DNA of 5,550 nt from Chitinophagaceae bacterium. Lineage in GTDB: Bacteria > Bacteroidota > Bacteroidia > Chitinophagales > Chitinophagaceae. The stretch covers positions 1 to 5,550 of the forward strand of contig DPFD01000045.1 in assembly GCA_003534175.1 (NCBI GenBank), in the 5' to 3' direction. How positions within the stretch are numbered: position 1 is the stretch's first letter; each line of letters begins with the position of its first letter. The position numbers were made by a program, and so were the translations under genes. The notes beneath the pieces are model-generated. The model searched no databases, was not told the origin of the DNA, and saw only the letters and a program-made list of their open reading frames with translations. Positions 1 through 5,550 of the stretch are shown here, piece by piece.

Positions 1-1115
1 ATAGATGCTTCTTCTCGTATGCTCTGTTCGATCAGCCACAGTAACATCGGCATCATAATCAGTATCATGGGCACCATGAATAATCTTGTTTGATACGCTA
101 CAACCGATACGTAATGTACGATAAACCACAACGGTACAATGCAAATAAACCAAACCTTCAATATATGTGGATACCTTTTGAATGTATACAGGATGATGAG
201 TGGAATTACTGCAAATGTTCCAATCAGTTCAAGGTATGCTTTCATGCCCACCGCGCTGAGAAGGTTCAGTTTCAACATAGGTAGCCCGGCTTCCACTTTC
301 CAGGTTTGTTGTTCACGGTATCCAAAATGCATTCTCAGTGCAATAAAAATGCTGAGGAATATTACATACAGTGCTGCAGTGAGCAACCATACCGGAAGCT
401 TGGGCAAACGGATGGTTTTAAAGGGATTGGATAGCTTGAATTCTGTGAAGTTGGTTTGGGTAATAAAATACAAGGCCGGTATCAGCATGCCGGTTTCACG
501 GTTGAAGGCAGCCATAACGGTAACGGGTACCAGCCACAACGGATTCTTTCTTTTCAGGATGATGAGTGCTGCTATCAGATACAGTGATATATCAGTGTAA
601 GTGTTGAAAGACAGGTCAGCTGCATTTACCGCATTTCCAAAAGCGAGTGCCAGAAAACAAATGCCGGTTAAAATCAGCCATTTATTGTGAACGTACAACT
701 GCCAGAGCCGCCACACCAGGTAGAAAATCAGAAAATGCTGCATGAACCTGAATAGTATGAATACCACCATGTATTTCATAGCTCCGGGTGTGCGCATGAG
801 CTCAACAAACTGAGCGGTTTCTTCATTGGTGCCCGAGGTGCTCTCAATATTAAATTGCAGCTTTTGTTCAATCGGATATACTTTATCGATGGTGTGGTTG
901 TACACCCACATTACGCCTTCCACCAGATAGGGCGACAGGATACGATACTGCCATGGATTGTAAAACTCAGAACGGCCTTCGAGCAACGCTATATGACGTT
1001 CATAGGTTTTGAGACCGTTACTATAATAAAAATTCCGGTATATAGGATACACGGATAAAATGGCAAATACCAATACCAGAAACCAGGTTGCCGGTTTATG
1101 GCTTTTGTGCAACAT
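1..1115 (-). CDS. Polytopic membrane protein, GT-C-like, function unknown (3' end beyond window)
   Basis: An open frame of 371 codons runs from the ATG at 1115-1113 to the left edge with no stop, so the C-terminus is missing. By eye it has about nine or ten hydrophobic segments, near residues 10-27, 112-138, 146-166, 174-188, 191-219, 241-262, 297-311, 319-341 and 345-362. A hydrophilic loop at about 28-110 follows the first segment and carries NPWQYRILSPYL (residues 53-64). Other motif-like spots are FNRETG (204-209) and YQTRLF (341-346). This pattern of first segment, large loop with a QYR motif, then an NRET motif recalls uncharacterised bacterial membrane proteins resembling GT-C glycosyltransferases; that resemblance is from memory and no catalytic residue is proven. 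The start lies inside the 3' end of the methyltransferase gene (20-bp overlap, different frame), so the two are probably co-transcribed and translationally coupled. Real gene: very likely. Glycosyl transfer: speculative. Confidence 0.85.
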   Translation of the reverse strand, partial: MLHKSHKPATWFLVLVFAILSVYPIYRNFYYSNGLKTYERHIALLEGRSEFYNPWQYRILSPYLVEGVMWVYNHTIDKVYPIEQKLQFNIESTSGTNEETAQFVELMRTPGAMKYMVVFILFRFMQHFLIFYLVWRLWQLYVHNKWLILTGICFLALAFGNAVNAADLSFNTYTDISLYLIAALIILKRKNPLWLVPVTVMAAFNRETGMLIPALYFITQTNFTEFKLSNPFKTIRLPKLPVWLLTAALYVIFLSIFIALRMHFGYREQQTWKVEAGLPMLKLNLLSAVGMKAYLELIGTFAVIPLIILYTFKRYPHILKVWFICIVPLWFIVHYVSVVAYQTRLFMVPMILIMMPMLLWLIEQSIREEAS

Positions 1116-1746
1116 AGGTGTAGTGCGGGTAAACATACATCGTTCGTTTGTGTTCTTCAATAATGTGCATACCATTGGTACGCAATAGGTTTGCGGCTTT
1201 GTTCATGGATATTTCATTGCCTGCTTCACCCGCAAATATTATGTCGTGCATTTTATTAAACACAACAAGCGGACAGGACCGGTCGATGTCTTTCAATATG
1301 AAACGGGCGCCGGGTTTCATCACAGCACAAATTTGTTCTATGAAACGAACCTGCTGTTTCGGCGGCACATGGTGCAATACATCAATGAGAAAAAGAATAT
1401 CCATTTCACCCAGCCTCTCCGGTAAATGATCGCCGTCGTATGTTTTGAATTCATACGATTTAAACGACTGTCGGTCAAATAAAGCGTTGGCGTTCTGAAT
1501 CAGTCGCTCACTGATTTCAATACCGTACACCGAAGCAGGACGTGCAAAGTGGGATGCCAGCAACAAAAACTGACCTGAACCACATCCAATATCACCTACA
1601 TGGTCGCCCGGACGTATGTACGATAGCAATGAAGTAAATGGACAGATGTAAGACCTGTATTTAATCTTCAACCCGTCAATAAACCCAGTGCCGGGAAAGT
1701 GCTCCTTGAGGAACCTCACTATTTCCGGATTGGTTATTTTACTCAT
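1096..1746 (-). CDS. Class I SAM-dependent methyltransferase
   Basis: The 216-residue product has the order of motifs of a Rossmann-fold methyltransferase. Motif I, the SAM-binding glycine loop, is VGDIGCGSGQF at residues 50-60. The acidic residue that usually binds the ribose hydroxyls is E77 in GIEIS (75-79). A motif II/III-like strand DILFLIDVLHHV spans 116-127, and a motif like post-motif III, MKPGARFILKD, spans 143-153. The N-terminal 45 residues include a YRSYICPF stretch (30-37) that probably shapes the substrate site. There is no signal peptide or membrane segment, so the enzyme should be cytoplasmic. The substrate cannot be read from the sequence; the membrane-protein partner suggests a lipid, glycan or natural-product intermediate. 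The ATG at 1746 is the only reasonable start, because an in-frame TAG at 1779-1777 lies upstream with no other start between. It is the first gene of a two-gene minus-strand unit. Confidence 0.9.
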   Translation of the reverse strand: MSKITNPEIVRFLKEHFPGTGFIDGLKIKYRSYICPFTSLLSYIRPGDHVGDIGCGSGQFLLLASHFARPASVYGIEISERLIQNANALFDRQSFKSYEFKTYDGDHLPERLGEMDILFLIDVLHHVPPKQQVRFIEQICAVMKPGARFILKDIDRSCPLVVFNKMHDIIFAGEAGNEISMNKAANLLRTNGMHIIEEHKRTMYVYPHYTYVAQKP

Positions 1747-1892
1747 TGTATTCTGACAGGTTTTATGATTTGGTCGCTAAAATAGATAATCCGTTCCTTT
1801 TTTAAAAGCATTCAGGCATAAACAATTAAATATTAAGGATTTGATGAAGTATTACCAATTTAAACCTGGATGCAGTGGTTTAGACAGGACGG

Positions 1893-1930
1893 GAAACAAA
1901 TCGCATGAAAATTCATGATTCGAAACAAAT
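1893..1930. repeat. Palindrome flanked by 9-bp direct repeats
   Basis: Two identical copies of GAAACAAAT lie at 1893-1901 and 1922-1930. Between them sits the inverted repeat CATGAA-AA-TTCATG at 1904-1917. The symmetric core with flanking repeats could be an operator for a dimeric regulator of either divergent gene. It lies about 150 bp from the methyltransferase start and 330 bp from the hydrolase start, which is far for a simple operator. Both elements are short and A/T-rich, so chance is a serious alternative. Confidence 0.3.
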
Positions 1931-2180
1931 AGTCAGCTTTATTTCCATGTTTCGGATGTGGTTACATCAGGTTTGGGCTTAAAGTTACTTGCTAAGGGCA
2001 GGAAAGACCATGATAAATGATTCAATCAGCCTCATATCGCACTCTGAACATTGCTGCATTGCCTGCAGTGTATAATTGAAGGGCTGAATATGAATGAACT
2101 ACGTACTGCAACATCTTCATTTTCTTAAATTTTAACCGGTTTATTGCTTTCAGTCATCATGTAAAATGCCTGTTATCAGG

Positions 2181-2210
2181 TTAGTTTCCTGTTCATTTAC
2201 ACTACCTTTA
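2181..2210 (+). promoter_or_regulatory. Candidate weak Bacteroidota promoter for the SGNH hydrolase
   Basis: TACCTTTA (2203-2210) matches five of the six fixed positions of the Bacteroidota -7 box TAnnTTTG. TTAG (2181-2184) lies 18 bases upstream and approximates the -33 TTTG element. Transcription would begin near 2216, giving a leader of about 45 nt before the ATG at 2262. Both boxes are imperfect, so this is only the best candidate near the gene. Confidence 0.3.
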
Positions 2211-2261
2211 TACACCCATCCTTTGGAAGCCTTCCGGAACAGCACCTTCAAAATTTTTTTT

Positions 2262-3470
2262 ATGAAAAAATGTATAACAGTAGTATGCTGTTGGCTGTTG
2301 GCTGTTGCTGTAGTAAACGGGCAACTTAAAAAGGTGGTAGTGATGGGCTCTTCTTCAGCATACGGATATTTTCCCGGCACCTCTATTCCAAGAGACAGTG
2401 CCTGGGCCCCCAAAGTTTCAGCCCATTACAAAGCCCTCGGCGTGCTGGATACTCTATACAATATCGGCACCCCGGGAATTGATTGCTACATCGGCATGCC
2501 CACCGGTTATGTGCCTCCGGCCGGACGGTATCCACCCGATCCCCAGTTTAACATAACCCGTGCCGTTAGTTACAATCCGGATGTAATCCTCATCAACTTC
2601 CCATCGAATAATTATACCTTCTTATCTACCAGCGAAATCATGTTTTGCCTGCAAACCATGAAAGATTATGCCAACGCATTCGATATTCAGGTATTTATTT
2701 CAACCACTCAACCAAGGGATGATTATTTCAATATGGTCGATCGGTTGAAACTAAAAGAAATCAGGGATTCCACTATGGCAAGATTTGGTGTGTTTGCGAT
2801 GGATTTCTGGAGTCCACTCGCCAATGAAGCTACCCTGTTCATGAAGCCTGAATATGCCCTCGGAGACCAGGTACACCTCAATCCGTTAGGTCATACCCAG
2901 CTTAAAAATGTAGTAATCATGAAAGACATTTTCCTGGGGCCTGTGGCTGCAGGATTAACCGGATGGGAGGGACGTGCCACCGAAGAGGGGGTGCGCCTGA
3001 ACTGGTTGCTGCAACAACCCGATGGTACGGAATATGTGGAAGTTCAGAAGCAAAATATCGAAGGCGTTTTTGAAACTATCGGGAACGGATACATGCAAAT
3101 GAATGGTGAAGGTTCTTTTACTGATTATGTTCCCGATGAAGGAGTGAACCTGTATCGTCTGAAAGTATTTAGTCATCAGGTATTGCAGTTTACTTCTTCT
3201 ATAGTATCTGTTCGGTTTACCGGGAATGTATCCCGCAGTTTAAAAGTATATCCAAATCCGGTGCATCAGAGCGCGTACATTGTTTTTCCGGAGTATAATC
3301 AGGCTGCTGTATTGCGTTTAATGGATGCCCGCGGGAAACTGTTAAAAACCATTCAGTTGCAACCAAACATCAGACGATTGGATATGGATATGTCTTTGTA
3401 TCCGGCAGGTGTTTATTTTCTGCGATGGACGGGTCCGTCGGAACAAACGGTAACGGTTATACGAAATTAA
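2262..3470 (+). CDS. Secreted SGNH/GDSL-family hydrolase with T9SS type A sorting domain
   Basis: The 402-residue product is probably an extracellular esterase or deacylase. A signal peptide has a MKK n-region, a hydrophobic core to about residue 18 and likely cleavage after NG (19-20), leaving Q21. The SGNH domain covers about 21-227. Block I is VVVMGSSSAYG (25-35) with S31 as likely nucleophile; block II is NIGTPG (67-72) with G72 as likely oxyanion glycine; block III is INFPSNN (111-117) with N116; block V is DQVHLNPLGH (202-211) with D202 and H205. A fibronectin-like beta linker follows (about 229-320), then a sorting domain from SLKVYPNPV (326-334) to LYPAGVYFLRW (379-389) and the end, typical of T9SS cargo (TIGR04183-like). 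An upstream in-frame ATG at 2166 is rejected because it would put 32 residues before the signal peptide. The substrate is unknown; a glycan O-acyl ester is plausible beside the acyltransferase. Its stop abuts the stop of that gene. Confidence 0.92.
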   Translation: MKKCITVVCCWLLAVAVVNGQLKKVVVMGSSSAYGYFPGTSIPRDSAWAPKVSAHYKALGVLDTLYNIGTPGIDCYIGMPTGYVPPAGRYPPDPQFNITRAVSYNPDVILINFPSNNYTFLSTSEIMFCLQTMKDYANAFDIQVFISTTQPRDDYFNMVDRLKLKEIRDSTMARFGVFAMDFWSPLANEATLFMKPEYALGDQVHLNPLGHTQLKNVVIMKDIFLGPVAAGLTGWEGRATEEGVRLNWLLQQPDGTEYVEVQKQNIEGVFETIGNGYMQMNGEGSFTDYVPDEGVNLYRLKVFSHQVLQFTSSIVSVRFTGNVSRSLKVYPNPVHQSAYIVFPEYNQAAVLRLMDARGKLLKTIQLQPNIRRLDMDMSLYPAGVYFLRWTGPSEQTVTVIRN

Positions 3471-4616
3471 TCAGTGTTTGGTAATGTAACTGAACCGGTC
3501 TTTCAGCTTCAGGAAAGGAAGTTCAAAATACCGGTAACTGATTTTGGCGGCAACAATGGTGATTGCGAGTGCAATGGTAGGCTCGAGCAACAAAACCTGC
3601 CACAGGGCCGTGTTGATGCCCAATACCTTGGTAACGCCCAGGGTGAGGGAGATGATTAAAAAATGCAGGCAATACAATCCATACGTATAAATGCCCAGTT
3701 TGGTTACCGATTTTAACGACGACATTTTATAAAAAGAATGGTTGCTGAAACACTGTTCCAGTATCACCATCAGCATCACACAGGATATGAATGCCCGTTC
3801 GAAAATACGCACCGGGTAGTGGTTTACTAACCATTCATCCCGGAATAAAAACACCGTAATTAAAAGCACATACACCCCCACAATGGCAGCTGCCGGCAGT
3901 TGTTGAATGAAGGTTGAAAATTTTTCTTTTTGCAGGTACAACCACGCGCCAAAAGCACCGATAGCCATGTCACCAATGCAGGATAAGGTGTGCATTTCAT
4001 GCAGCTTGGGCACATCATTGAATGCCCTGAAAATAAAGCTGCCTGCAATGATTGCTGTAAAGGGTATCCAGTATAAACGGATAGGGAATAACGAAAGAAT
4101 CACCGGCCACACCAGGTAAAATTGTTCTTCAATCGCCACACTCCACAATACGCCCAAACCGGGTGCATCCGGCATGCCACTGCGGATGTAATCAAAATTG
4201 CTGATAAAAGCAATATAATACCAAGGGTTGGCAGTTTCAGAGGGTACACCCCCCGCCATGGATTTGATGGCCGGAAATAATACAAATCCAATCAGTACAC
4301 AAGCATAATATAAAGGCCAGATTCTTAAAATCCGGCGGAGCCAGAAATTAGGGATGTTGATTTTACCCTTTAGCTTCTTTTCCTCAATAAGTAAATAAGT
4401 AATTAAAAATCCACTTAACACGAAAAAGAAGTTTACACCCAAAAAACCGTTGCCGAAAACATCATGTTTCACGGTATTGAATGCTGCTGACTGACCAATG
4501 GCGGCACTTTCCGTTATGAAACTGTGGTAAAGAAATACGGCCAGAAAACAAAAGAATCGCAGTCCGTCCAGATTCTCAAAATAAATCTTCTTTTTCGGGG
4601 CTTCAGAAACGGGCAT
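3471..4616 (-). CDS. Acyltransferase-3 (OafA/YrhL-like) integral membrane O-acyltransferase
   Basis: The 381-residue product is an AT3-family membrane protein. The family moves acyl groups, often acetyl, onto exported glycans, lipids or peptidoglycan. Family landmarks are complete: NLDGLRFFCFLAVFLYH (15-31) contains R20 and H31 in the characteristic R-X10-H spacing; GVNFFFVLSGFLIT spans 60-73; RRILRIWPLYY spans 94-104; WSVAIEEQFYLVWP spans 158-171; YRYFELP (361-367) closes the last helix. About ten membrane helices fill most of the protein. The length fits a stand-alone AT3 domain, without the C-terminal SGNH domain that many OafA proteins carry. The ATG at 4616 is preceded by an in-frame TAA at 4628-4626, so no longer start exists. 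The gene converges on the SGNH hydrolase with no intergenic base and diverges from the LamG gene across 287 bp. The acceptor is unknown; surface polysaccharide or lipid is most likely. Confidence 0.95.
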   Translation of the reverse strand: MPVSEAPKKKIYFENLDGLRFFCFLAVFLYHSFITESAAIGQSAAFNTVKHDVFGNGFLGVNFFFVLSGFLITYLLIEEKKLKGKINIPNFWLRRILRIWPLYYACVLIGFVLFPAIKSMAGGVPSETANPWYYIAFISNFDYIRSGMPDAPGLGVLWSVAIEEQFYLVWPVILSLFPIRLYWIPFTAIIAGSFIFRAFNDVPKLHEMHTLSCIGDMAIGAFGAWLYLQKEKFSTFIQQLPAAAIVGVYVLLITVFLFRDEWLVNHYPVRIFERAFISCVMLMVILEQCFSNHSFYKMSSLKSVTKLGIYTYGLYCLHFLIISLTLGVTKVLGINTALWQVLLLEPTIALAITIVAAKISYRYFELPFLKLKDRFSYITKH

Positions 4617-4661
4617 CAGATGAATTTAGTTGTTCATTAATTAGCTAACGGATAACGCTTT

Positions 4662-4690
4662 ATAAAGTAAAATAGTGTAAGATGCCCAAA
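4662..4690 (-). promoter_or_regulatory. Candidate weak promoter for the acyltransferase gene
   Basis: On the minus strand TTTG (4690-4687) is followed after 17 bases by TACTTTAT (4669-4662), a degenerate match to TAnnTTTG that lacks the last T and the G. Transcription would start around 4656, about 40 nt before the ATG at 4616. The spacing and position are reasonable, but the -7 box is poor, so confidence is low. Confidence 0.25.
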
Positions 4691-4742
4691 TCTGCCAATG
4701 AATTTGTTTTAGAGCGCTATTTTTTCAGATATTAATCGAAAA

Positions 4743-4775
4743 TTGAACATAATCGGCAAACTATCTTTAATTTTG
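4743..4775 (+). promoter_or_regulatory. Bacteroidota-type promoter for the LamG-domain gene
   Basis: TAATTTTG (4768-4775) is an exact match to the Bacteroidota -7 consensus TAnnTTTG used by the phylum's primary sigma factor. TTG at 4743-4745 lies 22 bases upstream, within the usual spacing for the -33 element. The predicted transcript start is close to 4781, giving a leader of roughly 120 nt before the ATG at 4904. It is the best promoter match I found in the window and points towards the LamG gene. Confidence 0.6.
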
Positions 4776-4780
4776 CAAAT

Positions 4781-4811
4781 AGATAAGTAAATGTTAAATT
4801 GTAACTTATCT
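4781..4811 (+). repeat. Inverted repeat / potential 5'-end hairpin of the LamG transcript
   Basis: AGATAAGT (4781-4788) is perfectly complementary to ACTTATCT (4804-4811) across a 15-nt A/T-rich loop, and a further A-T pair (4790/4802) is possible after one mismatch. The left arm begins just where the promoter at 4743-4775 is expected to start transcription, so the RNA could begin with this stem. It may protect the 5' end or act as an operator in DNA form. The stem is A/U-rich and only 8 bp, so stability is modest. Confidence 0.4.
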
Positions 4812-4903
4812 GAACAGTGCTCTCAAGAGTAGCTTTACTATCCAGCCAATGTAGAACCACATATCTTACGTTCCGGATGATCCCTATATTTAAAATTTAA
4901 TTC

Positions 4904-5550
4904 ATGAAAATGCAATTTTACAAAACCCCCGCTGCTACTGCAGTATCACAGTATATTCAAAAATTGCTTGGGCGTATGGCCCTAGTTTGCGTTGCCCTTT
5001 TTGCCGGCGCTCAAACGGGTGTAATGGCTCAGGCCGGGCAATCAATGGATTTTGATGGTGTGAACGATCAGGTTGACTTACCCGTAACCCTGTTCGGAAG
5101 TTACACTAAAGAAGTATGGATTAAGGTAAACGCCATCACCGGCCTACCACAAAATATCCTTTCCGGGAACTCCACAGCTGTATATGTTGACGGCTCAGGA
5201 AATCTGGGAGGTGGTAACCTGGTTGAGTTGTCGGATGGCACCGGCTCGCTCATCCCGGGGCAGTGGTACCATGTAGCCGTTACTTATGATGTAGGCACCG
5301 GTACACTGGTACTTTATAAAAATGGTGTGGCCGTAGATACTAAACCCGGCGCATTTTATGGCTTTGAACCAATCCTTCAAATCGGAGCCTATCAGTCAGC
5401 TTTTCATTTTGGCGGACAAATAGACGAAGTGCGCGTTTGGAATGTAGTGAGATCAGCCGCTGAAATTGCCGCTTCCTATAATTGTGAAATCAGTCATACT
5501 TCACCCGGATTGGCAGCATATTACACTTTTAACCAGGGAATTGCCGCTGG
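4904..5550 (+). CDS. Secreted LamG-domain (laminin-G-like jelly-roll) surface protein, 3' end beyond window
   Basis: The first 215 codons are present and the frame is open at the right edge. The ATG at 4904 is the earliest possible start because an in-frame TAA lies at 4898-4900; A/T-rich sequence precedes it. The n-region is long (residues 1-24, with K2, K7, K20 and R24), followed by a hydrophobic core (about 25-35) and probable cleavage after VMA (40-42). The mature part opens with SMDFDGVNDQVDLP (47-60), the usual start of a LamG/concanavalin-like domain. GQWYHVAVTYD (119-129), LVLYKNGVAVD (135-145) and GGQIDEVRVWNVVRS (170-184) are core LamG motifs; AYYTFNQG (205-212) begins the linker that often follows in Bacteroidota. 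Such domains bind glycans or serve as adhesion modules in large exported proteins. A C-terminal T9SS sorting domain is likely but lies outside. An internal ATG at 4976 would leave a signal peptide without positive charge. Confidence 0.9.
   Translation, partial: MKMQFYKTPAATAVSQYIQKLLGRMALVCVALFAGAQTGVMAQAGQSMDFDGVNDQVDLPVTLFGSYTKEVWIKVNAITGLPQNILSGNSTAVYVDGSGNLGGGNLVELSDGTGSLIPGQWYHVAVTYDVGTGTLVLYKNGVAVDTKPGAFYGFEPILQIGAYQSAFHFGGQIDEVRVWNVVRSAAEIAASYNCEISHTSPGLAAYYTFNQGIAA

Larger units (their letters stand above)
1747..2261. other. 515-bp non-coding divergent intergenic region
   Basis: No convincing gene was found between the methyltransferase start and the hydrolase start. The region should carry promoters for both divergent genes. 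For the leftward gene the best -7-like sequence is TATTTTAG on the minus strand (1784-1777), with five of six fixed positions of TAnnTTTG but no clear -33 element. The middle holds a small direct-repeat and palindrome cluster (1893-1930), listed separately. A 25-codon frame (1905-1982) is too short to call. A weak 5-bp stem at 2054-2068 has no T-run and is not a terminator. A plus-strand frame opening at 2166 reads into the hydrolase, but its first 32 codons would bury the signal peptide, so they are treated as leader. No tRNA-like cloverleaf or recognised riboswitch was seen. Confidence 0.6.

Noticed and set aside
139..600. 153-codon plus-strand open frame
   Set aside because: It lies antisense to the membrane-protein gene, which has a far better hydrophobic and motif pattern in its own frame. 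The plus-strand translation shows no domain.
1148..1429. 93-codon plus-strand open frame
   Set aside because: It is fully antisense to the methyltransferase, whose SAM-binding motifs identify the real coding strand.
2054..2068. CTGCA/TGCAG stem considered as a terminator
   Set aside because: The stem is 5 bp with no T-run on either side, and no gene ends nearby.
2051..2076. TATAAT (2071-2076) with TTGCTG upstream, resembling a proteobacterial sigma-70 promoter
   Set aside because: The spacing is only 14 bases, and Bacteroidota primary sigma factors use a different -33/-7 consensus.
2166..2261. Upstream in-frame ATG that would extend the hydrolase by 32 residues
   Set aside because: The extension would place a non-signal segment ahead of a textbook MKK-hydrophobic signal peptide. 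The ATG at 2262 is clearly better.
2150..2413. 87-codon minus-strand open frame crossing the hydrolase start
   Set aside because: It is antisense to the signal peptide and SGNH block I, and no motif is seen in the minus-strand product.
3474..4291. Several short open frames (61-70 codons) on both strands inside the acyltransferase gene
   Set aside because: All overlap the AT3 frame, whose motifs are intact from end to end, and none shows a recognisable feature.
4669..4723. AAAATAG and CTATTTT arms in the divergent promoter region
   Set aside because: The arms are short and A/T-rich with a loop of about 40 nt, which is expected by chance in such sequence.
5195..5380. 61-codon minus-strand open frame
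   Set aside because: It is antisense to the core LamG motifs and has no support of its own.

Overview
This window looks like chromosomal DNA from a member of the Bacteroidota. The evidence is a secreted esterase ending in a type IX secretion system (T9SS) sorting domain, a LamG-domain surface protein of a style common in that phylum, an exact match to the Bacteroidota -7 promoter box (TAnnTTTG), and start codons preceded by A/T-rich sequence with no Shine-Dalgarno motif. By eye the G+C content is moderate. The class within the phylum (for example Chitinophagia, Cytophagia or Flavobacteriia) cannot be settled from the sequence alone.

Layout, left to right. (1) Positions 1-1746 hold a minus-strand two-gene unit. 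A class I SAM-dependent methyltransferase (1096-1746) overlaps by 20 bp the start of a large polytopic membrane protein (1-1115), which runs off the left edge. (2) Positions 1747-2261 are a 515-bp non-coding divergent gap holding a small repeat/palindrome cluster and weak promoter candidates. (3) Positions 2262-3470 hold a plus-strand SGNH/GDSL-type hydrolase with a signal peptide and a T9SS type A sorting domain. (4) Positions 3471-4616 hold a minus-strand acyltransferase-3 (OafA-like) membrane protein whose stop codon directly abuts that of the hydrolase. (5) Positions 4617-4903 are a divergent promoter region with a well-formed Bacteroidota promoter and an inverted repeat at the predicted transcript start. 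(6) Positions 4904-5550 hold the 5' part of a secreted LamG-domain protein that runs off the right edge.

How the genes may fit together. All five products have plausible cell-envelope or surface roles: a methyl transferase, a GT-C-like integral membrane protein, a glycan or lipid O-acyltransferase, an exported esterase-like hydrolase and an exported carbohydrate- or adhesion-type protein. The most attractive link is the tail-to-tail pair of an AT3 acyltransferase, which could add acyl groups to an exported glycan, and a T9SS-exported SGNH hydrolase, which could remove them outside the cell. That link is an inference from family function and adjacency. I see no mobile element, CRISPR array, tRNA or rRNA in the window, and no clearly new multi-gene system. 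The best leads are this acyl pair, the zero-gap convergent layout, the 5'-end hairpin of the LamG gene and the unassigned membrane protein.
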